From contig NZ_NWTM01000001.1 of NCBI RefSeq assembly GCF_004137795.1, positions 1-64,000 of the forward strand: a stretch of 64,000 nucleotides of DNA. Reading direction: 5' to 3'. The notes below the pieces were generated by a model that saw only the letters and a program-made list of their open reading frames with translations, was not told the origin of the DNA and ran no database searches. The stretch is from Pectobacterium zantedeschiae (GTDB taxonomy: Bacteria; Pseudomonadota; Gammaproteobacteria; Enterobacterales; Enterobacteriaceae). This document shows, in pieces, positions 20,230 through 29,660 of the stretch. The position numbers and the translations under genes are program-made. Position 1 is the first letter of the stretch, and every line of letters begins with the position of its first letter.

Positions 20230-21066
20230 ATGAATGTAGGATTTATGAAGGGATGGCTTGCAAATAGAAGATTTTCCCGTTTGTTGAGAGCGGTGGTCAT
20301 GTCGTCGCCACTCGTTTTGGCTGGGTGCAATAGCCATGTGAACAGCGGCACCGCGTTGCTAGAAGCAGAAGCTACACCGCCGAAAGAGCAGGTTGCTGAT
20401 TTCCGTATCGCGCAATGCGAGCATCTCTGGCAGATAGACGATCGTGAATCCATGAACAACGCGCTTTACTGGTTACGGGCGATGGACTGTGCTGGGCGGT
20501 TGACGCAATTCCAGGCCCGTGAGGAAGCCGGGCAGGTTGCGGGTGACAACTGGGATAGCGTATTTAAGCAGGGTATTCTGTTGGATAATGCCGGGATTAC
20601 TCAGGCTGAGCGGCGTCAGGTGTTGGAACAGATCAATTTATATCGCCTGGCTTTCCCAGCAGCGCTGCGTCCTCTGATGCAAACCTGGCGTGACAGACAA
20701 ACGCTGTTTCTGGCGCTGTCGGATGAACGCCTGCGCTATAAGCGTTTGCAAGAATCCAGCGACAAACAGCTAGACGCCCTGCGTGTACAGCAAAATCACC
20801 TGCAATACCAGTTAGAAACAACCACGCAGAAGCTGGAAAATCTGACGGATATTGAGCGTCAACTGTCGTCCCGTAAGCAGCTGTCGGGAGAGATGCCGGA
20901 TAACGATACCGAACGTCGCAGTGGTGCGGGTGCGAATAAAGACGGCTCGCGCAATTCGGCAGCGAAATCCAGAAATGAACCCGTGGATACGGATGATACC
21001 TATACGCCGCCGATGGAGTCACATACGGACAAACCGACGACGAAGAAGGAGTCAACAAGACAATGA
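20230..21066 (+). CDS. qseG: Outer-membrane lipoprotein QseG
   Basis: A 278-residue lipoprotein with the lipobox LVLAGC near residue 30-35 and a mature region sharing NNALYWLRAMDC, FKQGILLDNA and TRKLENLTDIERQLS-like motifs with E. coli QseG (YfhG). In E. coli QseG interacts with the QseE/GlrK kinase and stimulates it. The C-terminal tail is long, polar and low-complexity. Its last four bases overlap the glrR start (ATGA), so the genes are translationally coupled. Start could be the ATG at 20230 or the one at 20245. Confidence 0.9.
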   Translation: MNVGFMKGWLANRRFSRLLRAVVMSSPLVLAGCNSHVNSGTALLEAEATPPKEQVADFRIAQCEHLWQIDDRESMNNALYWLRAMDCAGRLTQFQAREEAGQVAGDNWDSVFKQGILLDNAGITQAERRQVLEQINLYRLAFPAALRPLMQTWRDRQTLFLALSDERLRYKRLQESSDKQLDALRVQQNHLQYQLETTTQKLENLTDIERQLSSRKQLSGEMPDNDTERRSGAGANKDGSRNSAAKSRNEPVDTDDTYTPPMESHTDKPTTKKESTRQ

Positions 21067-22400
21067 CAGCCAGAAAGACGGCGAGTTTATTGCTCGTGGA
21101 TGATGACCCTAGCCTGCTAAAACTGTTGGGAATGCGTCTGACCAGCGAAGGATTTAGCGTGATGACGGCGGAGAGCGGCCAGGAAGCACTGCGTCTGTTA
21201 ACGCGTGAGACATTCGATCTGGTGATTAGCGATCTTCGTATGGACGAGATGGATGGCATGGCGCTGTTTTCCGAAATTCAGCGCTATCAGCCGGGGATGC
21301 CGGTGATCATTTTAACCGCTCATGGGTCTATCCCCGATGCGGTTGCGGCTACGCAGCAGGGGGTATTTAGCTTCCTCACGAAGCCTGTTGACCGTGATGC
21401 GCTTTACAAAGCGATAGACGAAGCGCTGGCGCTGTCCGCACCGGCGGGTGATGAGAGTTGGCGCGAAACTATCGTGACGCGCAGCCCAATTATGCTGCGC
21501 CTGCTGGAACAGGCCAGAATGGTCGCACAGTCGGACGTCAGCGTGCTGATTAATGGTCAGAGCGGAACCGGGAAAGAGGTGCTTGCTCAGGCGATTCATA
21601 CAGCAAGCCCGCGAGCGAAAAAAGCCTTCATCGCGATTAACTGCGGGGCGCTGCCGGAACCTCTGTTGGAGTCGGAACTGTTCGGTCATGCGAAAGGCGC
21701 GTTTACTGGCGCGGTCAGCAGCCGTGAAGGGCTTTTTCAGGCGGCAGAAGGCGGGACGCTGTTTTTAGATGAAATCGGCGATATGCCACTGTCTTTACAG
21801 GTTAAGCTGCTGCGTGTTTTGCAGGAGCGAAAAGTCCGCCCGCTGGGTAGTAACCGCGATCTGGACATTGATGTACGGATTATTTCCGCCACGCATCGTG
21901 ATTTGCCGAAGGCGATGGAAAAAAACGAATTCCGCGAGGATCTGTATTATCGGCTCAACGTGGTGAATATGAAGCTGCCAGCACTGCATGAACGTGCTGA
22001 AGATATCCCGATGCTGGCAAACCACCTGTTGCGTGAATCTGCCAATCGTCACAAGCCTTTTGTGCGCACCTTTTCAACCGATGCGATGAAGCGCTTGATG
22101 ACGGCAAGCTGGCCGGGTAACGTGCGCCAGTTGGTGAATGTCATCGAACAGTGTGTGGCATTGACCAGCGCACCGGTGATTAGCGATGCGCTGGTTGAGC
22201 AAGCGCTGGAAGGTGAAAACACCGCGCTGCCAACGTTTGTTGAAGCGCGGCATCAGTTTGAGCTTAACTATTTGCGGAAATTATTACAGATAGCCAAAGG
22301 CAACGTGACGCAGGCGGCACGAATGGCCGGGCGTAATCGAACCGAATTTTATAAGCTGTTGGGCCGCCACGAGCTGGATGCCAACGATTTTAAAGACTAG
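21063..22400 (+). CDS. glrR: Sigma-54-dependent response regulator GlrR (QseF)
   Basis: A 445-residue NtrC-family activator. It has a receiver domain with phosphoacceptor Asp57 (VISDLRMDEMDG), an AAA+ domain with Walker A GQSGTGKE (165-172) and the sigma-54-contacting loop GAFTGA (212-217), and a C-terminal Fis-type helix-turn-helix (NVTQAARMAGRNRTEFYKLL). It activates glmY, whose sigma-54 promoter and TGTC-N10-GACA sites lie 2.7 kb upstream in this window. Start codon overlaps the qseG stop. Confidence 0.96.
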   Translation: MTARKTASLLLVDDDPSLLKLLGMRLTSEGFSVMTAESGQEALRLLTRETFDLVISDLRMDEMDGMALFSEIQRYQPGMPVIILTAHGSIPDAVAATQQGVFSFLTKPVDRDALYKAIDEALALSAPAGDESWRETIVTRSPIMLRLLEQARMVAQSDVSVLINGQSGTGKEVLAQAIHTASPRAKKAFIAINCGALPEPLLESELFGHAKGAFTGAVSSREGLFQAAEGGTLFLDEIGDMPLSLQVKLLRVLQERKVRPLGSNRDLDIDVRIISATHRDLPKAMEKNEFREDLYYRLNVVNMKLPALHERAEDIPMLANHLLRESANRHKPFVRTFSTDAMKRLMTASWPGNVRQLVNVIEQCVALTSAPVISDALVEQALEGENTALPTFVEARHQFELNYLRKLLQIAKGNVTQAARMAGRNRTEFYKLLGRHELDANDFKD

Positions 22401-22521
22401 TGCTGAGAGAGCGGGCAGCCAAAGTACAAGCAGCGTAAAGTATAACGGATATAGATTGTCTGCCTGAGTTCTGACATGCTGTTTACTCGCTGATGCTCGG
22501 CTTTGGCCGCAACATAGATAA

Positions 22522-22875
<354 letters not shown>

Positions 22876-22905
22876 TCGTTTCGCCTTACTCCGTCAATAT
22901 CGCTG

Positions 22906-23019
22906 TATACTCTAAATAATTCGGGTTTCAGGCTGGCGGAAAGTGAGGGAGTCCCGATGGGCTTACTCAGGTATGTGAGCGCAGCCAACGCACATGCAAC
23001 TTGAAGTATGACGAGTATA
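22906..23019. repeat. ERIC element (114 bp) between glnB and pemA
   Basis: It carries ERIC ends and arms (TATACTCTAAATAATTCGGG at one end, AACTTGAAGTATGACGAGTATA-like at the other) and the core TCCCGATGGGCTTACTCAGG, but is about 13 bp shorter than full length in the central part. It abuts the pemA terminator hairpin. Confidence 0.9.
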
Positions 23020-23046
23020 GAAGCCAGCCTGTATCAGGCTGGCTTC
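23020..23046 (-). terminator. pemA terminator hairpin
   Basis: A 12-bp perfect stem, GAAGCCAGCCTG/CAGGCTGGCTTC, with a 3-base loop lies just after the pemA stop on the minus strand. The following tract is only moderately T-rich; it also ends transcription toward glnB. Confidence 0.75.
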
Positions 23047-23053
23047 GTTACAT

Positions 23054-24160
23054 TTATTTCCCTTTAGGTGCAGTCGGAACCCAACCCGCCAACACCTTAT
23101 CTGCAGTATATTCTGCCGCTTCCGCCTCGCTCAACTGACGGCGCTGATCGTTTTTCTCTACTCCTGCACCACTGGATTTATACTCGAAAAAGCGCGAGTC
23201 CTGCGGATGGAACCAGATTTTCTCACCTTGTTTATCTTTGCCTGACATCTTGTCCCAGCCATAGATGTGGTCATCCATGCTGGTATTCAGGAATACAGTC
23301 TGGCCGATAGCGTTAGGATCGGCGTAGCGACCATCCTCAAAGGTGGTCGTTGGGTGCCAAGGGCGGCCTAAACCATAGCTTTTCGCCGGGACGTCTTTCT
23401 CTTTAATCACCCGACTATTAATAATAACCAAACCATATTTTTGCTTAATGTCAGTGCTGGGGGCGGTGAGGTAGCCAAGAGGCTGATCTTTTACGTCGGT
23501 ACGGTTGCGCGCGACGATATCGCAATCGTCAAACAGCGCAGTGCCGTTGCCAAAGATGAAATCAACGGTGCCGCTGATTCGGCATTTTGAGAAGAAGCTA
23601 CGTCCACCTTTCACATACAACGTATCCTGATAACCCGTCAGGCTGACATCATGAAACCATGCGCGATCGCTATTTTCGGCAACTAATAATGCAACGGCCT
23701 GCGAGTCTTTTAATTTGGTTGGATCCTCATTCGCTTTTGCCTGATTGGCAGGGTAATCAAAATCGTTGCTGATGGTCAGTGAACGGGCACTGAAATCGGG
23801 AGCATCGACTTTCACCGTGTTGCTGCCATAGGTTCCCCATTTGCTGCCATCAGGTTTGAGCGTACCAGCCGCGGTGGTTGCGGTGATCACGGTACCGTCA
23901 CGGCTTTCTCCCTGTAGGTGAATGTTGGGACGTGTAATAGTGAGGCGTTCATGGTACACACCATTTTTCACATAGATAACAAATGGAGAGCTGTCTGCCG
24001 GGGCGCTGGCGATAGCTTCAGTGATGGTTTTATAGGCTTTTGCATCCGTTGCATTGGCGGAAACCAGCGCATTGTAGTCGGCTGCCTGTGCTAACGCCCA
24101 AGGTGAGGAAATTAACATGGCTAAGGTCAACGTCTTGTAGAGATGTGAGGCGTTTATCAT
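23054..24160 (-). CDS. pemA: Secreted pectin methylesterase (CE8)
   Basis: PemA (368 aa) removes methyl esters from pectin so that pectate lyases can cut it. A signal peptide ending at LAQA (about residue 26) precedes the beta-helix enzyme. Catalytic residues are visible: Gln154, Gln178 and Asp179 (GYQDTLYV), Asp200 (GTVDFIFG) and Arg266 in GLGRPW. The sequence is close to Dickeya PemA throughout. In soft-rot bacteria it is exported by the Out type II system. It lies 102 bp downstream of paeY on the same strand, as in Dickeya, suggesting one operon. Confidence 0.96.
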   Translation of the reverse strand: MINASHLYKTLTLAMLISSPWALAQAADYNALVSANATDAKAYKTITEAIASAPADSSPFVIYVKNGVYHERLTITRPNIHLQGESRDGTVITATTAAGTLKPDGSKWGTYGSNTVKVDAPDFSARSLTISNDFDYPANQAKANEDPTKLKDSQAVALLVAENSDRAWFHDVSLTGYQDTLYVKGGRSFFSKCRISGTVDFIFGNGTALFDDCDIVARNRTDVKDQPLGYLTAPSTDIKQKYGLVIINSRVIKEKDVPAKSYGLGRPWHPTTTFEDGRYADPNAIGQTVFLNTSMDDHIYGWDKMSGKDKQGEKIWFHPQDSRFFEYKSSGAGVEKNDQRRQLSEAEAAEYTADKVLAGWVPTAPKGK

Positions 24161-24204
24161 GTCCAGCGTCCTGTAATCGGTAAGGGAAAAGGGGAGGGGC
24201 TATA

Positions 24205-24230
24205 ACGCGCGGCTACGTAGCGCCGCGCGT
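24205..24230 (-). other. GC-rich stem-loop between paeY and pemA
   Basis: A perfect 9-bp stem, ACGCGCGGC/GCCGCGCGT, with an 8-base loop lies in the 102-bp spacer. There is no U-run, so it more likely tunes mRNA stability or partial read-through into pemA than ends transcription. Confidence 0.6.
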
Positions 24231-24262
24231 GGGTCTGTCTTATCGTTTTGCCTGACTGATGA

Positions 24263-25921
24263 CTACTTGTGCTTGCTGGCCGTTTTTTCGGCCAGCGATG
24301 CTAAAGCGGGTTCCTGCCGAATGGCGTCAGCAACAATGCCTGCCACAGCAATAGCGCCTTTTTTCTGAAAATGTGTGGTATCCGGTTTGCTTAGGCTACC
24401 AGCCTGATCGCGATAAAAAGGGTATTTCTTGGGATCGATCGCCAGCCAGTATTGTTTCCAATGATCGCTGTTGCCCTGATTCGCCAGCGCGATAGTAGCA
24501 GGTTCAACATCCAGTAAAATCACCTTGTTATCCGTTGCCGTGTCTTTGATGGTCTGGCTGTAATCGCCGATGAAGGCATAACCATTTTCTGAATTTTGTT
24601 TGGTGAAGTGGCTATGTACGGCTGGTGTGCCCTCTTTGCCTTCAGCCGTTTTGACCCGAGTGGTTGGGGTCAGCAGAACCGGTGTGAGTTTGTGCTGACG
24701 GGCAAAGGTGATGTAGCGTTCCAGCGATGTCTGGAATGACATGTCAGCTTTCCCCTGCGGTGCCTGTTTTTTCCCTGCCGCATCATTTGGGTAAGTACAG
24801 AGGTTAGCGACATCAGCGGGACCGCGTACTGCTTTCGCACCGTTGCAGTTCTGATCGTTGTGTCCCATCTGAATAAACAGGAAATCACCTTCTTTCATCA
24901 GGGGTTGCATCTGGCGGAACCAGCCTTCGTAAAAATAGTCACGTGAGCTACGGCCTGAACGTGCGCCATTGACGACTTTTACGCCGCTATTTTTACTGAA
25001 TTGTTGTTCAAAAACCTGTCCCCATCCCATGCGTGGGAAGCGTCCCTTTTCATAAGTGGCTGCGGTTGAGTCGCCGACGATGAAAATACGCGTTTGCGCT
25101 TTCTGAATCGCATCCAGATTCTGGCGGGCAGATCGATAGTCCAGTGGTTCATAGTCGCCTTTATCGTTCAGGCCAACAATCGGATGGAACGCGCTGTCAG
25201 TTAGTACCGTATGGCCGGAGTAGCCGGTGTTGTTGTGATAATTGCGGTTATGGTTAATGACGCTGACGATTTTGGTGACAGCGTCTTGCTGAGCGGCGGG
25301 ATAGCTCAGGGGATCGAAGCGTGTGGGGGCGCTGATACCCACCTGTTTTAACGCATCATTAAAGCCCGCATGAAAATCGGCGTAGGCTTTTTTCCAGGCT
25401 GTAGCATCCAGTTTTGGTGATGCCGTGTCGTCCGTTAACTGCTGTGGACCAATGTAGCCTGCCGCCACCGCGATATCTGAAGTAATACGGTCAGTCAGCG
25501 GATTGATATTGGCGATATTTTCTTTGCCGTCATGCAATGAAGGGGCGACGGCGGACAAACAAATTGCACGAGAAATATTATTCAGCAGGCAGTTGTTACC
25601 ACCGGATTCGATGGCTAAAAGCCGTAACGGTGGCGTGAGGCCAGAAATATCAAGGTGATACTTTCCTTGCTCATCGGTCTGTGTCTGCCGTTTCTGACCC
25701 TGTTGGTCTCTGATAATAATGGTGGCAGGCAGATGAATATCCCGTGCGGTGACACTCCCGGATAATCCCGTTTTTTCACCCAGCGTTGAACCTGACAACA
25801 ATTTAATGCTTTCTGGTGCGGCAGTCTGGTGTGCGGCTGCGGGAGTTTTAGCATGTACCAGTGTGAAAGGGGCGGAAAGTATCAGAGCTAAAGCTACACT
25901 TTCTGAAAAACGTTTTGCCAT
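24263..25921 (-). CDS. paeY: Secreted pectin acetylesterase PaeY
   Basis: PaeY (552 aa) removes acetyl groups from pectin. It has a signal peptide ending near LVHA (residue 24), a beta-sandwich-like N-terminal part (GSVTARDIHLPATIIIRDQQG), and an SGNH-hydrolase catalytic region with the Ser in GDSTAATYEKG (Ser285), the MGHND block and the Asp/His pair in DTTHFQKKG near the C terminus. In Dickeya paeY is next to pemA and belongs to the KdgR regulon. Here a KdgR-like palindrome lies about 310 bp upstream, beyond a degenerate ERIC repeat. Confidence 0.94.
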   Translation of the reverse strand: MAKRFSESVALALILSAPFTLVHAKTPAAAHQTAAPESIKLLSGSTLGEKTGLSGSVTARDIHLPATIIIRDQQGQKRQTQTDEQGKYHLDISGLTPPLRLLAIESGGNNCLLNNISRAICLSAVAPSLHDGKENIANINPLTDRITSDIAVAAGYIGPQQLTDDTASPKLDATAWKKAYADFHAGFNDALKQVGISAPTRFDPLSYPAAQQDAVTKIVSVINHNRNYHNNTGYSGHTVLTDSAFHPIVGLNDKGDYEPLDYRSARQNLDAIQKAQTRIFIVGDSTAATYEKGRFPRMGWGQVFEQQFSKNSGVKVVNGARSGRSSRDYFYEGWFRQMQPLMKEGDFLFIQMGHNDQNCNGAKAVRGPADVANLCTYPNDAAGKKQAPQGKADMSFQTSLERYITFARQHKLTPVLLTPTTRVKTAEGKEGTPAVHSHFTKQNSENGYAFIGDYSQTIKDTATDNKVILLDVEPATIALANQGNSDHWKQYWLAIDPKKYPFYRDQAGSLSKPDTTHFQKKGAIAVAGIVADAIRQEPALASLAEKTASKHK

Positions 25922-26073
25922 GGTGAGACATATCCCTTGTTGATTAATCGAAAACAGTTAATGAATCCAAGCATTATCAAAGTAAGGCCGCTGTTTTTTA
26001 TCGTTCTTGTCACGCCCTTTAGAGAAATGTTGGGGCTTGCATTGTGCACCCAAGCCGATTTAAGGGCGATACC

Positions 26074-26194
26074 TATATCCGTCATTCTTCACATTGCATG
26101 TGCGTTAGCAGCGTTCAAAAACTCGACCCATCGTAGCCTCGCTCTAAAGGGCCGCTGCACGCAGCGTTCTTGTAACTCGAATTATTTAGGATAT
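26074..26194. repeat. Degenerate ERIC-like element upstream of paeY
   Basis: Both ends resemble ERIC (TATATCCGTCATTCTTCACATTGCATGTGCGTTAG-like at the left, CTTGTAACTCGAATTATTTAGGATATA-like at the right), but the core palindrome is replaced by unrelated sequence. It sits between paeY and the candidate KdgR site. The rest of the 490-bp paeY-hmp gap holds that site, the hmp terminator and AT-rich DNA with no convincing gene. Confidence 0.65.
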
Positions 26195-26232
26195 AAACGT
26201 AGAGCTCTTTGGTGAAATAGATATTCATTAAA

Positions 26233-26251
26233 AATGAAATATTATTTTAAT
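26233..26251 (-). promoter_or_regulatory. KdgR-like palindrome upstream of paeY-pemA
   Basis: AATGAAATATTATTTTAAT agrees with the KdgR box (AATGAAACANTGTTTCATT type) in both half-sites apart from the last half's CATT, which reads TAAT. KdgR represses pectinolysis genes until 2-keto-3-deoxygluconate appears. The region is AT-rich, so a chance match is possible; distance to paeY is 312 bp. Confidence 0.5.
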
Positions 26252-26359
26252 AATGTGTGTTTTTTTGTGACCCACCTCTTTTTTAGCGGAGTACCCGTGT
26301 ATCGGCACATAAAATTGTGATCAATAAAGTGTTTCTGGGAAGGCGATGTTTTGATAGAC

Positions 26360-26387
26360 AAAAAAAAGGCCGCACAAGCGACCTTTG
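26360..26387 (-). terminator. hmp terminator
   Basis: On the minus strand AAAGGTCGC-TTGT-GCGGCCTTT runs straight into a T-tract, 24 bp after the hmp stop. Confidence 0.85.
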
Positions 26388-26411
26388 GGTTTGATGCGCC
26401 ACTCATGAGGG

Positions 26412-27602
26412 TTAGACGACTTTATGTGGACCAAAACATTCGTAATGTAGCCGTTCGGCCGGGATGCCCATTGCCAGTAGTTGCTGTGCGACAAACTGCA
26501 TGAAAACGACAGGGCCACACAGGTAATAGTGCATAGCGGGTGTGGTTAACTCGCCTTTTAGCGAGGCCAATTGCATCAGTCCGCTGTGATGATAATCTTC
26601 ACCCGGACGGTCAGCCTGCTGGGGTTCCCGATACCAAATATGATGCTGGAATTGTGGCAATGACTGGCCTGCTTGTTCGATTTCATCAGCAAACGCGTGT
26701 GCTGTGCCGTTTTCTGCTGCGTGTAGCCATAACACCTTTGCCTGATGCTCCTGCTGTTTTAGCGTATGCAGCATGCCCAGCATTGGTGTTTGCCCTACGC
26801 CGCCAGAAATCAGGGCAACCGGTGTCGAGACCGGGATATCAAGGAAGAAGTCGCCGTGTGGAGCTGCCAGATGAATGGTATCGCCCTCACGAGCAGTATC
26901 ATGCAGATAGCCGGAAACGGTGCCCTGTTCTTCGCGTTTAACCGCAATCCGGTAGTATTTTCCATTCGGCGCATGAGTCAGAGAGTATTGGCGAATTTCC
27001 TGATTGGCAAAACTGTCGTGCCTGATGTAAACCGCCAGATACTGGCCAGGCTGAAAGTCAGCAATAGGCTGCCTGTCGATGGGTTCCAGCGTAAAGCTGG
27101 TGATCACTGAACTTTGCGGCTGCTTGTTCACAATACGAAAAGGCCGCACACCACTCCAGCCGCCGTTTTTCGCTTCGGTACCGCGGTAGATGTCACCTTC
27201 GCGTTGGATGAAAACATTCGCTAGCACGCCATAGGCTTTACCCCAGGCATCCAGCACCTCTTGTCCGGGGCTAAACATTTCATCCAGCGTGGCCAATAAG
27301 TGATTACCCACGATCTGATACTGATCTGCCTGAATGTTAAAGCTGGCATGCTTCTGGGCGATACGCTCAACCGCAGGCAGCAGCGCAGCCAGATTCTCAA
27401 TATTCGTCGCATAAGCACAAATAGCATTGAACAGGGCTTCCCGCTGATCGCCATTACGCTGGTTACTCATGTTAAAAATATCTTTGAGCTCAGGGTTATG
27501 CGTAAACATGCGATCGTAGAAGTGTGCAGTCAGTTTCGGGCCGGTTTCTGCCAGCAGAGGAATGGTCGATTTAACGATGGCGATAGTGTGGTTATCCAGC
27601 AT
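26412..27602 (-). CDS. hmp: Flavohemoprotein, nitric oxide dioxygenase
   Basis: Hmp (396 aa) oxidises nitric oxide to nitrate with NAD(P)H, FAD and heme. The globin domain shows Tyr29 (B10), Gln53 (E7) and the proximal heme ligand His85. The reductase half has the FAD motif [11 protein letters not shown] and NAD-binding stretches [13 protein letters not shown] and [12 protein letters not shown]. Length is identical to E. coli Hmp. In Dickeya the homolog (HmpX) is a virulence factor that counters plant nitric oxide. Divergent from glyA, with an NsrR box at its promoter. Confidence 0.97.
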   Translation of the reverse strand: MLDNHTIAIVKSTIPLLAETGPKLTAHFYDRMFTHNPELKDIFNMSNQRNGDQREALFNAICAYATNIENLAALLPAVERIAQKHASFNIQADQYQIVGNHLLATLDEMFSPGQEVLDAWGKAYGVLANVFIQREGDIYRGTEAKNGGWSGVRPFRIVNKQPQSSVITSFTLEPIDRQPIADFQPGQYLAVYIRHDSFANQEIRQYSLTHAPNGKYYRIAVKREEQGTVSGYLHDTAREGDTIHLAAPHGDFFLDIPVSTPVALISGGVGQTPMLGMLHTLKQQEHQAKVLWLHAAENGTAHAFADEIEQAGQSLPQFQHHIWYREPQQADRPGEDYHHSGLMQLASLKGELTTPAMHYYLCGPVVFMQFVAQQLLAMGIPAERLHYECFGPHKVV

Positions 27603-27632
27603 GGTGACTCCTTATTTATTGGTATGATTTAT

Positions 27633-27655
27633 AAGTTGTATTTTATATGCATCTT
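27633..27655 (-). promoter_or_regulatory. NsrR operator of hmp
   Basis: AAGTTGTATTTTATATGC followed by ATCTT fits the NsrR consensus AAGATGYATTTNAAATRCATCTT with few mismatches. It starts 31 bp upstream of the hmp start codon, where it would cover the promoter. NsrR releases it when its Fe-S cluster reacts with nitric oxide. Confidence 0.85.
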
Positions 27656-27813
27656 ATTGGGTTTGTCTGTCGCTGTAAATTACCTTTTTGGTGGTAAGGG
27701 TTTTAAGGAGAGTAAGTAAGAGGGAATAACATGAAGAAATAGCAGGTTGAGAATGAATAAAAATCTGTTTGCCACCAGGAGGTTTATATTTGCTGAGGCC
27801 TTGCCCTGCCTGT

Positions 27814-27829
27814 AGCTAATCGTTTGCGT
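27814..27829 (+). promoter_or_regulatory. PurR-like operator of glyA
   Basis: AGCTAATCGTTTGCGT is, on the reverse strand, ACGCAAACGATTAGCT, close to the PurR box. It lies about 137 bp before glyA, consistent with purine control of one-carbon supply as in E. coli. The remainder of the 363-bp hmp-glyA gap contains the NsrR site and promoters; MetR sites were looked for but none was convincing. Confidence 0.75.
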
Positions 27830-27965
27830 AAAAACCTCTGTCAAGACCTATCTTCATTAGGGAAAAACGGTTTACACTATACGCTATTCCCCAAAAGGGG
27901 AGGCCAATTCCTAAATGGGCCATCAATTCCCAGTATATTTATGTTAGCTGAGTCAGGAGATCCGG

Positions 27966-29219
27966 ATGTTAAAGCGTGAAATGAACATTGCCGATTATGA
28001 TGCCGACCTGTGGCAAGCAATGGAGCAAGAAGTAGTGCGTCAGGAAGAGCACATTGAACTGATTGCGTCAGAAAACTACACCAGCCCACGCGTTATGCAG
28101 GCTCAAGGGTCTCAGCTGACGAACAAGTATGCTGAAGGTTATCCGGGCAAACGTTACTACGGCGGCTGTGAGTATGTGGACATCGTTGAGCAATTGGCGA
28201 TCGATCGTGCTAAAGCGCTGTTCGGTGCAGATTATGCCAACGTGCAGCCGCACTCCGGTTCTCAGGCTAACTTTGCCGTTTACACCGCGCTGCTGCAGCC
28301 GGGTGACACCATTCTGGGTATGAACCTGGCGCATGGTGGTCACCTGACGCACGGTTCTCCGGTTAACCTGTCTGGTAAACTGTATAAAGTCATCCCTTAC
28401 GGCATTGATGAAAGCGGTAAAATCGACTACGACGAAATGGCTGAACTGGCGCGTACGCACAAGCCAAAAATGATCGTCGGCGGTTTCTCTGCCTACTCTG
28501 GCGTGGTTGACTGGGCGAAGATGCGTGAAATCGCAGACAGCATCGGTGCTTACCTGTTTGTTGATATGGCACACGTTGCCGGTCTGATTGCCGCAGATGT
28601 TTATCCTAACCCAGTTCCTCATGCTCACATCGTGACGACGACAACGCACAAAACGCTGGCTGGCCCACGCGGTGGCCTGATTCTGGCGAAAGGTGGCGAC
28701 GAAGAGCTGTATAAAAAACTGAACTCCGCTGTTTTCCCTGGCGGTCAGGGTGGCCCGCTGATGCACGTCATCGCGGGTAAAGCTGTCGCACTGAAAGAAG
28801 CGATGGAGCCTGAGTTCAAAGTCTACCAGCAGCAAGTGGCGAAAAATGCCAAAGCAATGGTAGAAGTCTTCCTGTCACGTGGCTTCAATGTGGTTTCTGG
28901 TGCGACCAGCAATCACCTATTCCTGCTGGATCTGGTCAGTAAAAACCTGACGGGTAAAGAAGCAGATGCTGCGCTGGGCCGTGCTAACATCACCGTGAAC
29001 AAAAACAGCGTGCCTAACGATCCGAAGAGCCCGTTCGTGACTTCCGGTATCCGTATCGGTACGCCAGCGGCAACCCGTCGTGGCTTTAAAGAAGCGGAAG
29101 TGCGTGAACTGGCTGGCTGGATCTGTGATGTGTTGGACAACATCAACGACGAAGCGACCATCGAGCGCGTGAAGCAAAAAGTTCTGGATATCTGCGCTCG
29201 CTTCCCGGTCTACGCATAA
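27966..29219 (+). CDS. glyA: Serine hydroxymethyltransferase
   Basis: GlyA (417 aa) converts serine and tetrahydrofolate to glycine and 5,10-methylene-tetrahydrofolate. The PLP-binding lysine is in [14 protein letters not shown] (Lys229 by correspondence with E. coli), and [18 protein letters not shown] and [12 protein letters not shown] are family signatures. The ATG has AGGAGATCCGG upstream. A terminator follows 41 bp after the stop. Confidence 0.98.
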   Translation: MLKREMNIADYDADLWQAMEQEVVRQEEHIELIASENYTSPRVMQAQGSQLTNKYAEGYPGKRYYGGCEYVDIVEQLAIDRAKALFGADYANVQPHSGSQANFAVYTALLQPGDTILGMNLAHGGHLTHGSPVNLSGKLYKVIPYGIDESGKIDYDEMAELARTHKPKMIVGGFSAYSGVVDWAKMREIADSIGAYLFVDMAHVAGLIAADVYPNPVPHAHIVTTTTHKTLAGPRGGLILAKGGDEELYKKLNSAVFPGGQGGPLMHVIAGKAVALKEAMEPEFKVYQQQVAKNAKAMVEVFLSRGFNVVSGATSNHLFLLDLVSKNLTGKEADAALGRANITVNKNSVPNDPKSPFVTSGIRIGTPAATRRGFKEAEVRELAGWICDVLDNINDEATIERVKQKVLDICARFPVYA

Positions 29220-29260
29220 TTCGGCATTTTTCTCTGACAACATTGTCGGAACATGTCTCA

Positions 29261-29289
29261 AACGCCAGCCTATGTGCTGGCGTTTTTTA
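29261..29289 (+). terminator. glyA terminator
   Basis: AACGCCAGC-CTATGT-GCTGGCGTT followed by TTTTT is an intrinsic terminator. Confidence 0.9.
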
Positions 29290-29442
29290 TGGCTTGCCAT
29301 CCCTGGCCGCCACCCTGCGGGCCGTCGCAAGCGACGTTGAAAAACGTTCCCCACGTTTTTTTATGGCGCGCCATTCCTGGCCGCCACTCTTATGGGTCGC
29401 TGCTGACGCAACGTTAAAAATTTTTCCCGGAAATTTTTTATG
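29284..29442. repeat. Two tandem 74/77-bp repeat units after glyA
   Basis: Unit 1 (from the T-run at 29284) and unit 2 (from about 29358) share ATGGC..GCCAT.CCTGGCCGCCA, CT..GGG, ACGTT.AAAA and end in a T-run plus ATG, with spacings of 74 and 77 bp between equivalent ATGs. Each contains short inverted motifs. The rest of the 441-bp glyA-hcaT gap shows no gene. Confidence 0.75.
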
Positions 29443-29660
29443 TCTGTTGATCAAGCTGATATCTTCATTCGCGTTTAATGACGAATAACGCATTGCACCG
29501 CCGCATGCACTCTGACACAGTAACCAGCAAAAAAATCATCGGTAAAAAGAATCGCCAGCAAAAAACGTTGGTGCATTTTCAGTGAAAAATTATCAACGCC
29601 GTGTTTGCGACGGTTTGTAGGATGGTGAACGGGTGTGTTCGCCGTCCAAAGGGAGAAATC

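Noticed and set aside
25937-26215. Plus-strand frame of 92 codons upstream of paeY
   Set aside because: Most of it is the degenerate ERIC element, whose sequence often leaves open frames.
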